64,000 bases of DNA from positions 248,001-312,000 of the forward strand of contig NZ_JBPPGJ010000005.1 in NCBI RefSeq assembly GCF_051594765.1, written 5' to 3'. How positions within the stretch are numbered: position 1 is the stretch's first letter; each line of letters starts with the position of its first letter. The translations under genes and the position numbers were made by a program. Positions 1 to 7,594 of the stretch are shown in pieces. The notes below the pieces were generated by a model. The model had not been told where the DNA came from, did no database searches, and saw only the letters and a program-made list of their open reading frames with translations. Origin of the DNA: Paenibacillus_AR sp051594765 (GTDB lineage: Bacteria; Bacillota; Bacilli; Paenibacillales; NBRC-103111).

Positions 1-1
1 G

Positions 2-1672
2 GATCTGATCTTCGATACGAACGACGATACGTTGGCTGCTTTCGTAGCCTTCTTCCGGGAGAAAAAAGTGGAGAAGGAGGTCAAGACCTCCAATCTGACC
101 CTGGAGGAGCGGTTGGCTTCTTATGTGGTGGAGGGCACCAAGGAAGGCTTGTTTGCCGATCTGGACGAAGCGATGAAGACCTATTCGCCTCTCGGCATCA
201 TCAACGGGCCGCTTATGGCGGGTATGGAGGAGGTCGGCCGCCTCTTCAACAACAACGAGCTGATCGTAGCCGAGGTGCTGCAGAGCGCCGAGGTCATGAA
301 GGCGTCGGTGTCGCACCTGGAGCCCCATATGGAGAAGAACGAATCCGCCGTCAAGGGAAAAATCATCCTCGCCACGGTGAAGGGCGACGTGCATGACATC
401 GGCAAAAACCTGGTGGAGATCATTCTCTCCAACAATGGCTACCAGATCGTCAACCTGGGCATCAAGGTGCCGCCGGAGCAGCTGATCGAGGCGTACCGCA
501 AGGAGAAGCCCGATGCCATCGGGCTGTCCGGCCTGCTGGTGAAGTCCGCCCAGCAGATGGTGGTGACCGCCCAGGACATGCGGAATGCCGGCATCGACGT
601 GCCGATTCTCGTCGGAGGAGCGGCGCTGACCCGGAAGTTCACCAAGACCCGAATCGCGCCCGAGTATGACGGACTGGTTCTCTATGCGAAGGACGCCATG
701 GACGGCCTCGACATTGCCAACAAGCTGAGCGACCCGGATCAGAGGGCTCTGATGGTGGAGGAGCTCCGCAAGGCCAAGGATTCCGACGTGGCTGAATCCG
801 GCCGCCGGAGGGAGGAGCTGCCTGCCGCATCCCGCGCCAGAACCTCTAACATCAACCGGGAGCAGGCGGTGTTCACTCCTCCGGATCTGGATCGCCACGT
901 CCTGCGGGATTATCCGGTGAGCCACTTGATTCCGTATGTCAATCACGAGATGCTGCTGGGCCATCACTTGGGCCTCCGCGGTTCCGTAGAGCAGGCGCTG
1001 AAGAACCAGGAGCCCAAGGCTGTAGAGCTGAAGGAAGTGGTGGACGGCATCTTAGGGGAAGCCCAAACCGAGGGCATCATCAAGGCCAACGGCATGTACC
1101 GGTTCTTCCCGGCCCAATCGGACGGCAACGACATTCTCGTATACGATCCCTCGGATCCGAGCAAAGTATTGGAAAGATTCTCATTCCCGCGGCAGGAAGT
1201 GGAGCCGTATCTGTGTCTGGCCGACTTCCTGAAGCCGGTGGAGAGCGGCGAGATGGACTATGTGGGCTTCCTGGTGGTAACGACAGGCGCCGGCGTCGGC
1301 GAGCGCTCCGCCCAATGGAGAGCCGCCGGAGACTACCTCCGTTCCCACGCCCTTCAGGCAACGGCGCTGGAGCTGGCGGAGGCCTTCGCAGAGCGGATCC
1401 ATCACATCATGCGCGACGTCTGGGGGTATCCGGATCCGGCGGATATGACCATGAAGCAGCGCTTCGGCGCCCGCTACCAGGGGATCCGAGTATCCTTCGG
1501 CTATCCGGCCTGCCCGAATCTGGACGATCAGCAGCAGCTGTTCCGGCTGATGCAGCCGTCGGACATCGGCGTGGAGCTGACGGAGGGAAGCATGATGGAC
1601 CCCGAGGCATCAGTGTCGGCCATGGTGTTCGCTCACCCGCAAGCCCAATATTTCAATGTGGAAAAGGTATAA
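2..1672 (+). CDS. metH: Methionine synthase MetH, C-terminal part (5' end outside window)
   Basis: The frame is open to the left edge, so the true start lies upstream and only about 556 residues are present. The visible part holds the cobalamin-binding four-helix cap and Rossmann module, with the motif GDVHDIGKN whose His (codon 392-394) is the lower axial ligand of cobalt. It is followed by the AdoMet-binding reactivation domain ending with the RxxxGYPACP signature near codons 1486-1515. This fits cobalamin-dependent methionine synthase, which moves a methyl group from methyl-tetrahydrofolate to homocysteine. The N-terminal homocysteine and folate domains are not visible. The gene ends with TAA 26 bases before the RNase Z start, so co-transcription is possible. 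Family assignment is secure. Confidence 0.95.
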   Translation, partial: DLIFDTNDDTLAAFVAFFREKKVEKEVKTSNLTLEERLASYVVEGTKEGLFADLDEAMKTYSPLGIINGPLMAGMEEVGRLFNNNELIVAEVLQSAEVMKASVSHLEPHMEKNESAVKGKIILATVKGDVHDIGKNLVEIILSNNGYQIVNLGIKVPPEQLIEAYRKEKPDAIGLSGLLVKSAQQMVVTAQDMRNAGIDVPILVGGAALTRKFTKTRIAPEYDGLVLYAKDAMDGLDIANKLSDPDQRALMVEELRKAKDSDVAESGRRREELPAASRARTSNINREQAVFTPPDLDRHVLRDYPVSHLIPYVNHEMLLGHHLGLRGSVEQALKNQEPKAVELKEVVDGILGEAQTEGIIKANGMYRFFPAQSDGNDILVYDPSDPSKVLERFSFPRQEVEPYLCLADFLKPVESGEMDYVGFLVVTTGAGVGERSAQWRAAGDYLRSHALQATALELAEAFAERIHHIMRDVWGYPDPADMTMKQRFGARYQGIRVSFGYPACPNLDDQQQLFRLMQPSDIGVELTEGSMMDPEASVSAMVFAHPQAQYFNVEKV

Positions 1673-1697
1673 TGTCAGGTAAAGAAGGAATCGATCC

Positions 1698-2642
1698 ATG
1701 GAGCTTTATTTCTTAGGCACCGGGGCGGGAATGCCGTCCCGGCGCCGCAATGTGACTTCAATCGCACTGAATCTGCTGGACGAGATCGGCAGCACCTGGT
1801 TGTTCGACTGCGGGGAAGGAACCCAGCAGCAGATTCTTCAATCTCCGGTCAAGTTGAGCCGGACGGATAAGATATTCATCACCCATCTTCACGGGGACCA
1901 TCTGTATGGCATGCCGGGGCTGTTGACCAGCCGCTCTTATCAGGGCGGTGATTCGCCGCTGACAGTGTACGGGCCTCCCGGCATCCGGGAATTCATCGAC
2001 ACGGCGCTTCGCCTGAGCCAGGCCCGCCTGTCCTATGAGCTGGAGACGGTTGAGATCACGGAGGAGGGTCTTCTGTTCGAGGAGGAAGGCTTCCAAGTGT
2101 CCGTGAAGCGGCTGGAGCACCGAATCGAATGCTTCGGCTTCCGGATAGCCGAGAAGGTCAAGGAAGGCAAGCTGGACGCCGACAAGCTGAAAAGTCTGGG
2201 CGTACCAAGCGGGCCGATGTACGGCATGCTGAAAGCGGGAAAGCCGGTGACGCTGCCGGACGGATCCGTCGTAAGGAGCGAGGATGTGGTCGGCCCCTCC
2301 ATTCCGGGCCGGATCGTCACCATCTTGGGGGATACGCTAAAGTCGAATGCAGCGCTGGAGCTGGCGTTGGATGCGGATCTGCTCGTGCACGAGGCGACCT
2401 TCGACGCGTACCGGGCGGAGATGGCCGCGCAGTTTCACCATTCTACCACGGTCGAAGCGGCCGAAACGGCCCGTGATGCAGGTGCGATAGCTCTGGTATT
2501 AACCCATATCAGCTCGCGTTACGGGGAAGAGGATGCGGAGATGCTGCTGGCGGAAGCGCGGGCGGTGTTTCCGAACGCCCATATGGCGGAGGATTTCTGG
2601 TCCATCCGGGTGCCTTACCGAGAAGGATTCCAACCCAAGTAG
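1698..2642 (+). CDS. rnz: Ribonuclease Z (tRNA 3' processing endonuclease)
   Basis: A 314-residue metallo-beta-lactamase fold protein. It has the zinc motif HLHGDH at residues 63-68, the early FLGTGAGMPS strand, and later Asp and His ligands (GDTLKS and THISSRYG). Length and motif order match bacterial tRNase Z, which cuts the 3' trailer of tRNA precursors, mainly those without encoded CCA. The start ATG is preceded by AAGGAA at a normal distance. It follows metH closely and ends in a strong hairpin shared with the convergent tlp gene. No unusual residues were noticed. Confidence 0.96.
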   Translation: MELYFLGTGAGMPSRRRNVTSIALNLLDEIGSTWLFDCGEGTQQQILQSPVKLSRTDKIFITHLHGDHLYGMPGLLTSRSYQGGDSPLTVYGPPGIREFIDTALRLSQARLSYELETVEITEEGLLFEEEGFQVSVKRLEHRIECFGFRIAEKVKEGKLDADKLKSLGVPSGPMYGMLKAGKPVTLPDGSVVRSEDVVGPSIPGRIVTILGDTLKSNAALELALDADLLVHEATFDAYRAEMAAQFHHSTTVEAAETARDAGAIALVLTHISSRYGEEDAEMLLAEARAVFPNAHMAEDFWSIRVPYREGFQPK

Positions 2643-2644
2643 AA

Positions 2645-2683
2645 AAGCTGCCTGCCCCATCGATAGGGGAGGCAGCTTCTTTC
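2645..2683. terminator. Bidirectional intrinsic terminator between rnz and tlp
   Basis: Inverted repeat AAGCTGCCT / AGGCAGCTT with further CCCC/GGGG pairing in the middle, followed by TCTTTC on the plus strand and TTTTC on the minus strand. It lies between two convergent genes, so it can serve both. Confidence 0.75.
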
Positions 2684-2691
2684 ATGGACTA

Positions 2692-2919
2692 TCATTGCTG
2701 CCGCTGGTGCGCTGCTTCGTCTTTAATCTCTTCACGAAAGCCGGCGATGGACTCCCGGCGGTTGGCGTTTTTCTGCTTGATGTCGTTCAGCTCCGTGGTG
2801 CTGATCTCATCGGCGTGCTCGTCCAGGTATTCTTCGGCTTCGTCAAGATTTTTCAAGGTGTTCTGCACATTTTCCTGCAGCTTCCGCACATTGTCAGCGC
2901 GGTTGTCCGGCTTAGCCAT
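2692..2919 (-). CDS. tlp: Small acid-soluble spore protein Tlp
   Basis: A 75-residue, highly charged, helical protein starting MAKPDNRADNV and ending in an NRRESIAGFREEIKDEA segment, which is the Tlp (thioredoxin-like protein) SASP pattern known from Bacillus spores. The start at 2919 is chosen because GGGAGG lies 11 bases upstream and because Tlp proteins begin at MAKPDNR; the frame extends nine codons further up without a good ribosome binding site. Tlp is made in the forespore late in sporulation. I could not identify a convincing sigma-G promoter in the 100 bases upstream. Its presence is direct evidence that the host forms endospores. Confidence 0.9.
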   Translation of the reverse strand: MAKPDNRADNVRKLQENVQNTLKNLDEAEEYLDEHADEISTTELNDIKQKNANRRESIAGFREEIKDEAAHQRQQ

Positions 2920-3013
2920 GCTTCGTTTGCCTCCCAATAGAACCATTATTCGGGCTTGACGCCCAAGAAGTAATGTGACCTCCGGGCGATTCTTTTATGC
3001 GCCGGAGCAAGGT

Positions 3014-3031
3014 CGTGACGATCTCGTCACG
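3014..3031. repeat. Perfect inverted repeat in the tlp-murA intergenic region
   Basis: CGTGACG-ATCT-CGTCACG, a 7 bp perfect stem extendable to 8 bp, lies between the divergent tlp and murA genes, about 165 bases before murA. It may be an operator or an RNA hairpin. It has no following T run on either strand, so a terminator is unlikely. The remainder of 2920-3195 holds no gene that I can support. Confidence 0.4.
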
Positions 3032-3195
3032 GCTGAGCCGTTTTGTTGAAAAAAGATGAGAAAAGTACTCCCGGCTCATTGACGTAGGCTTTGTGAAAAG
3101 TTATAAATAAATATGTGAAAACTTACGTTGAACATACACCTGTAATGGTTAACGATATGAACTATTAATGCTACTCTGGACAGTAGGAGCCATAG

Positions 3196-4494
3196 ATGAA
3201 GATGAAATGGATTCAAGTCGAATCGTCAGGCCCTCTGCACGGATCCGTGCGGATTCAAGGGTCGAAGAACAGCTCCCTGGCATTGATCGCGGCAGCCTGC
3301 ATGGCGAGCGGTCCCGTTACGCTGACGGGGATTCCCGATATATTGGACATGAGAGTTATTCAAGACATCGTGACGGAGATCGGCGTCAAGATGGAGCGGC
3401 GGGAGGACGGATCCATCGTCGTAGATGCCGGAGGGATACATAACGCGACATTGGATATCCATAAGACCTCCGCTTACAGGGCTTCTTACTATTTCGTCGG
3501 GGCATTGCTTGCCCGGACCCGCAGCGTCACCATCGGCTACCCCGGTGGGGACAACTTTGTTTCGCGTCCGATTGATCAGCATTTTAAAGTGTTGAAGGCT
3601 ATGGGGGCGGGCGTCGACTTTATGGAGGACCGGTACGTCGTGAAGGCGGAACGGCTTCAGGGTGCCTCCGTCTATTTCGATACCATCACATGCGGGGCCA
3701 CCATTAACGCCATGCTGGCGGCGGTGCTGGCTGAGGGAAGAACGGAGCTGCGCAACGCCGCACAGGATCCTGAAGTAGTGGATACCGCCAATTTGCTGAA
3801 TCGCATGGGAGCGCACATTACCGGTGCCGGTACGGATTTCATCCGGATCGAGGGCGTCAAGGAGCTGGGGGGCTGCACCTATGCCGTGATCCCGGATCGC
3901 TTGATTGCCGGAGCTTTTCTCATGACCGCTGGGATTACCGGGGGGACCGTTACCGTTGAAGACGTCATTCCGGAGCATCTGAACTCCTGCCTGTCGAAAT
4001 TAAGAGAGATCGGATTGCCCATCGAGGTAACCGATTCCAGTATTACAGCATATGGGGGAGGTCCCCTTCGGGCGACTCGCGTCCGGACGGGCATGTATCC
4101 GCTCTTCGCCACCGATCTGCAGCAGCCCTTGACCGCCATGCTCTTAACCGCTCCAGGACGCAGCATCGTGTCCGACCGGATCTATCCGGAGCGCTTCAGC
4201 CACGTGCCTCAGCTCAGGCGAATGGGAGCCCAGATCGATGTGAGAAGCGGCTGCGCCTTTATTCGGGGCGGACGCCCGCTTCAAGGCAGTCATGTGCACG
4301 CCTCCGACGTCCGGGCCGGTACCTGCTTGATTATGGCCGGTCTGGCCGCAGAGGGGACGACCTATATCTCGGGTGTGGAGCACATCGAACGGGGTTACGA
4401 GGATGCCATCGGCATGTTCCGGTCCCTGGGAGCCAAGATTTCCTACATGAGCGAGCAAGAGCTGCCGGAGCTTCCGGCACTGCTGCGCTCCTAA
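3196..4494 (+). CDS. murA: UDP-N-acetylglucosamine 1-carboxyvinyltransferase with Asp in place of catalytic Cys
   Basis: A 432-residue EPSP-synthase-fold enzyme that adds enolpyruvate from PEP to UDP-GlcNAc, the first committed step of peptidoglycan synthesis in the cytoplasm. Visible family motifs are GSKNSS (residues 22-27, with the conserved Lys-Asn), ATDLQQP (the catalytic Asp loop) and IERGYED near the C terminus. The active-site loop reads YPGGDNFVSRPID (115-127), where most MurA proteins have PGGCAIGSRPID. Asp119 (codon 3550-3552) therefore replaces the PEP- and fosfomycin-binding Cys. Cys-to-Asp is known from naturally fosfomycin-resistant MurA proteins such as that of Mycobacterium. 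AGGAG precedes the ATG. It may be one of two MurA paralogues in the genome, as is usual in Firmicutes, and it stands alone between tlp and a terminator. Confidence 0.92.
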   Translation: MKMKWIQVESSGPLHGSVRIQGSKNSSLALIAAACMASGPVTLTGIPDILDMRVIQDIVTEIGVKMERREDGSIVVDAGGIHNATLDIHKTSAYRASYYFVGALLARTRSVTIGYPGGDNFVSRPIDQHFKVLKAMGAGVDFMEDRYVVKAERLQGASVYFDTITCGATINAMLAAVLAEGRTELRNAAQDPEVVDTANLLNRMGAHITGAGTDFIRIEGVKELGGCTYAVIPDRLIAGAFLMTAGITGGTVTVEDVIPEHLNSCLSKLREIGLPIEVTDSSITAYGGGPLRATRVRTGMYPLFATDLQQPLTAMLLTAPGRSIVSDRIYPERFSHVPQLRRMGAQIDVRSGCAFIRGGRPLQGSHVHASDVRAGTCLIMAGLAAEGTTYISGVEHIERGYEDAIGMFRSLGAKISYMSEQELPELPALLRS

Positions 4495-4515
4495 TAGGGT
4501 CGTCCATGAACGAAC

Positions 4516-4559
4516 AAGCCTTTCCTGACCGCCATCCTGCGGAAGGGAAGGGCTTTTTT
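4516..4559 (+). terminator. Intrinsic terminator after murA
   Basis: AAGCCTTTCC pairs, with G-U wobbles, with GGGAAGGGCTT and is followed by a run of six T. It sits 22 bases past the murA stop codon. Confidence 0.75.
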
Positions 4560-4692
4560 GTGTTCCCGATTCTCCGTGAAGTCTATAACCTCCACAAAAC
4601 CTTAATAACACGAAAACGCCGCCTTAACGGTCCGATGCTACGCTATCCCTAGAATCACAGATCCTATTACTCCTGTGAGGAGCGTGGTATGG

Positions 4693-5460
4693 ATGGCAGA
4701 AACCGCTGAAACATCGCTGCAGCCGCAGCCATTGGAGGTTCGGCTGGCCAAGGGGGCCGGGGAGCTGGAAGCCGCTTTCCGGTTGCGTTACGAGGTATTC
4801 GTGGAAGAAGAGAAAAATCTGGCGCTCCGCAATGCCTCCCGCTTGGAGACAGACGGGTACGACGCCTTCTGCGATCATCTCATCGTCAAGGATCTGGAGG
4901 CGGACCGTGTCGTCGGTACGTACCGGCTGTTGCCTGGGGACCGAGCGGAAGCGAACATCGGTTTTTATTCGGAGACCGAGTTCGATCTGACAGGCTTCCG
5001 TCAGCATATCCGGCATACGCTGGAGCTGGGGCGCAGCTGCATAGCCCCGGATTACCGGGGCGGCCGTGCCATCCAGCTCCTGTGGGAAGGAATCGCGCGC
5101 TACATCGCCGGCAGTCCTTACGATTTTCTCGTCGGCTGCGCCAGCGTGCATTTCCGGAACCGGGAGGATCTGTTGGAGACCGTATCTTTGCTTCGGCATA
5201 AGGGCATTATGACGGACCGGTACGGGATACAGCCACTGCCCACCCATCGGATTGAAGGTCTTGCGGAGGAGAGAACCGTAGCGGACGAGAAGGAAGCCTT
5301 CCGCAGGCTGCCTCCGCTCATGAAGGGCTATCAATGGCTCGGCGCCGAGATCGGAGGAGCCCCGGCCTATGACCCGGTGTTCGATACGGTCGATTTCTTC
5401 ATTGTGCTCCAACAGGAGAAGATGTCCCGCCGGTACCGCCGGCATTTCTTGAACGGTTAA
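4693..5460 (+). CDS. GNAT-fold N-acyltransferase, OlsB-like
   Basis: A 255-residue protein resembling the COG3176 family, which includes OlsB (ornithine-acyl-ACP N-acyltransferase) and autoinducer-synthase-like GNAT proteins. Typical blocks are the FRLRYEVFVEE segment, CDHLIVKD, the GTYRLL strand, ELGRSCIAPDYRGG and the LVGCASVHF strand. OlsB transfers an acyl chain to ornithine to make lyso-ornithine lipid at the membrane. The start at 4693 is chosen because GAGGAG (4677-4682) lies about 10 bases upstream; a GTG at 4675 would place the ribosome binding site inside the gene. It is 42 bases ahead of an LpxL-like acyltransferase, as expected for a two-step aminolipid pathway. The substrate is inference. 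Confidence 0.7.
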   Translation: MAETAETSLQPQPLEVRLAKGAGELEAAFRLRYEVFVEEEKNLALRNASRLETDGYDAFCDHLIVKDLEADRVVGTYRLLPGDRAEANIGFYSETEFDLTGFRQHIRHTLELGRSCIAPDYRGGRAIQLLWEGIARYIAGSPYDFLVGCASVHFRNREDLLETVSLLRHKGIMTDRYGIQPLPTHRIEGLAEERTVADEKEAFRRLPPLMKGYQWLGAEIGGAPAYDPVFDTVDFFIVLQQEKMSRRYRRHFLNG

Positions 5461-5502
5461 GAACGGAAGCGGATTCGTGTTCACTAAGAAGGAGGGCCGC
5501 TT

Positions 5503-6435
5503 ATGTACGCTGGAATCGGCAAACTGACGGGAGCCGGGCCTTGGGGCCGGATCGGCCGCTGGGCGGCCCGCTCTCTGCCCGAAGCGGTTCTGTATACGGG
5601 ACTCGAGCTGGCCGGCTTTCTCCTCCGTCTGGCCGTGCCCCGGCTGCACCGCCGCATTCTTACGAATATGGGGGTGGTCCTGCTGGAGCAAGGCTTGCGG
5701 CATGCCGATTTGAAGCGGATGGCCCGCAGCTATTGGACCCAGCTGACCGTCGCCATGTTCGAGCTCTTGTGTATGGCGGATGAGCTTCCGGCCCATGGCA
5801 TGAGAAGAATCGCGGTCAACGGAGAGGAGCATTTGGACGAAGCGCTGGAGGAAGGGAAGGGGGCCATCATATATGCCCCCCATACCGGCAACTTTTTCTT
5901 CACCTATTGGCGTCTGTCCCAATCCTATGATTGTCTGGCCGTTGCGACGGCTGGAAGTGCGGAGCTGCGGCCGCTCTATCTTCGATTCCAGCAGCTGGGA
6001 TGCAAGGGGCTGGATTACGACGCCACCCCGCCTCTGGAGCTGCTCCGCAGGCTGAAGTCCCATCTGGCGGGAGGGGGAGTAATCTTTCTCCTTGGCGATT
6101 TCTACCGGCCTACCTTCCCGGTATCCCGGTTGTTCGGACGTCTGACCCGGAGCCCGTCGGGAGCCGCGCAGTTGTCGCTGGAGCATGGGGTGCCCGTAGT
6201 ACCCTGCTGCAGCTTCCGGGAAGGCCGTTTCCGCCACCGGGTGGAGCTGGGAAGGCCCATCCGTCTGTACGAGGCCTATGGCCGCAAGGAGAGGACGAAA
6301 GCGGCGGAGGAGCTGAACCGGGTGCTGGAGCAGGGCATCCTGCGCCATCCGGAGCAATGGTTCTATTGGTTCCAGAGCCACGAGCGGTGGCTGGCCGAAT
6401 CCGCCGGCGCGTCGAAGGAAAGCTTGGTTCGATAA
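5503..6435 (+). CDS. LpxL/HtrB-like lysophospholipid acyltransferase
   Basis: A 310-residue protein with the layout of the lipid A biosynthesis acyltransferase family (COG1560): an N-terminal hydrophobic segment (about residues 27-45), the block ARSYWTQLTVAMFELL, then YAPHTGNFF, VIFLLGDFYRP, and GVPVVPCCSFREGRFR. In typical members the active-site motif is HxGNxE; here it is H127-T-G-N-F-F132, so the acidic residue is missing. Monoderm bacteria have no lipid A, so a role in making another diacylated lipid is more likely, perhaps as second acylation partner of the upstream OlsB-like enzyme. GGAGGG precedes the ATG and the next gene begins 17 bases after its stop. Loss of the acidic residue could also mean loss of activity. 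Confidence 0.7.
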   Translation: MYAGIGKLTGAGPWGRIGRWAARSLPEAVLYTGLELAGFLLRLAVPRLHRRILTNMGVVLLEQGLRHADLKRMARSYWTQLTVAMFELLCMADELPAHGMRRIAVNGEEHLDEALEEGKGAIIYAPHTGNFFFTYWRLSQSYDCLAVATAGSAELRPLYLRFQQLGCKGLDYDATPPLELLRRLKSHLAGGGVIFLLGDFYRPTFPVSRLFGRLTRSPSGAAQLSLEHGVPVVPCCSFREGRFRHRVELGRPIRLYEAYGRKERTKAAEELNRVLEQGILRHPEQWFYWFQSHERWLAESAGASKESLVR

Positions 6436-6452
6436 AAAGGAGGAGGCGTACC

Positions 6453-7418
6453 ATGGATACCGGAAGCCACTTGTTATTCGGCGCCACGCTGGCCGGCTTG
6501 GCCTTCATGGATCCTGCGGTGGCAGGATCTCCCGAGCTGGCCCATGCCATCTTGGCCGGCACGCTGATCGGATCCCATGCACCAGACTTCGATGCGGTCA
6601 CCAGGCTGTGGAGCTATGATCACTATATCCGTCATCACCGCGGCATCACCCATTCCCTTCCGGCCCTGCTGGTCTGGCCGGCGTTCATTTCGCTGCCGCT
6701 GGCGGGTCTGTATGACGTATGGGGCCAGATTGGGCATCTTTATTTTTGGGTGATGCTGGCGGTCGGCTTTCATGTGTTCCTGGATCTGTTCAACGCGTAC
6801 GGCGTCCAATGCTTCCGTCCCTTCAGCCGCCGATGGTTTCACCTGGATATTCTCGCCTTGTATGAGCCGTTCCTCTTTCTCCTGCATACTGCCGGCTTGA
6901 TCGTATGGTTGTCGGGCCAAGCCGAGCCGGGAGGCCTATTCCTCGGCATCTATGCGGGGACGTTCGTATACATCTTCGTCCGAGGGGTGCATCACGCAGC
7001 GGTTGTCCGGCGGGTGCGGCAGCATTTTGCGGAGGAGAGGGGAATCTGCCATGTGGTGCCGGGACTTCATTGGTTCCGATGGTCCTTCGTGGTGGAGACC
7101 GACCGCTGCTTCTATACGGGGCACGTCCGTTCCGGCAAGGTCACCCTTCACGATACGTATCCGAAGGATGGAGGGCATCCCGCGGCCCAGGCAACGTTGG
7201 GAACCAGAGGAGTCCGGGCCTTCCTGCATTTTGCCCAACGGGTGCATGTGAGGATCCTGGAGAGCCGGGACGGTTACCGGGTGGAATGGAGAGACATGCG
7301 CTTCTGGCACGACCATAAGCTGCCGTTCGGTGTGGATGTGCTGTTGGACCGGAATATGAATGTTGAGAAAGAGCATCTGGGCTGGAGCAAAAAAGCCTGG
7401 GATCCGCCCTATGTCTGA
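6453..7418 (+). CDS. YfhP/YdjM-like membrane-bound metal-dependent hydrolase
   Basis: A 321-residue polytopic membrane protein starting MDTGSHLLFGATLAG. It has the His/Asp pattern of the DUF457 (YdjM/YfhP) family: GSHAPDFDAV near residue 43, the HHRGITHS motif near residue 60 and HVFLDLFNAYG near residue 109. These residues are thought to bind metal at the membrane face. Roughly four to five transmembrane stretches cover residues 20-180; the C-terminal part is soluble and rich in His and Arg. The start is chosen for its AAAAGGAGGAGG site; the frame runs open far upstream inside the previous gene. The function of the family is not well established. It is the last gene of a three-gene lipid-type cluster and is followed by a terminator. 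Confidence 0.75.
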   Translation: MDTGSHLLFGATLAGLAFMDPAVAGSPELAHAILAGTLIGSHAPDFDAVTRLWSYDHYIRHHRGITHSLPALLVWPAFISLPLAGLYDVWGQIGHLYFWVMLAVGFHVFLDLFNAYGVQCFRPFSRRWFHLDILALYEPFLFLLHTAGLIVWLSGQAEPGGLFLGIYAGTFVYIFVRGVHHAAVVRRVRQHFAEERGICHVVPGLHWFRWSFVVETDRCFYTGHVRSGKVTLHDTYPKDGGHPAAQATLGTRGVRAFLHFAQRVHVRILESRDGYRVEWRDMRFWHDHKLPFGVDVLLDRNMNVEKEHLGWSKKAWDPPYV

Positions 7419-7434
7419 TCCCCGCCCTATGCAG

Positions 7435-7461
7435 CCGCCATCGGAGGATGGCGGTTTTTTT
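7435..7461 (+). terminator. Intrinsic terminator
   Basis: CCGCCATC-GGAG-GATGGCGG, an 8 bp perfect stem with a tetraloop, followed by seven T. It closes the 4.7-7.4 kb gene cluster. Confidence 0.9.
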
Positions 7462-7501
7462 GTGCGCCGCGACAAAGGTTGGCAGGCTCCATTCGTTTCC
7501 A

Positions 7502-7531
7502 TTGACGGAATCGGTCAAGGGATGATTAAAT
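7502..7531 (+). promoter_or_regulatory. Candidate sigma-A promoter of the type IV pilus operon
   Basis: TTGACG (7502-7507), an 18-base spacer and TTAAAT (7526-7531), about 65 bases before pilB. The -10 match is only 4 of 6. The palindrome TGATCA lies directly downstream. Offered as the best candidate in the gap between the terminator and pilB. Confidence 0.4.
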
Positions 7532-7594
7532 GATCATATCAATGCTGGAAAATAGTTCATTAGAACCATTTTTTTTGTCGACGGGAGGATCGGT

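Noticed and set aside
2920..3195. Sigma-G promoter for tlp
   Set aside because: Expected from the biology, but no pair of hexamers with correct spacing could be pointed to.
4624..6381. 585-codon open frame on the minus strand
   Set aside because: It lies antisense to the two acyltransferase genes, has no ribosome binding site or recognisable domain, and reflects the GC-rich codon pattern of the plus-strand genes.
5931..6452. Possible long N-terminal extension of the YfhP-like protein
   Set aside because: The frame is open through the acyltransferase gene, but a strong AAAAGGAGGAGG site precedes ATG 6453 and the upstream residues are low-complexity shadow sequence.
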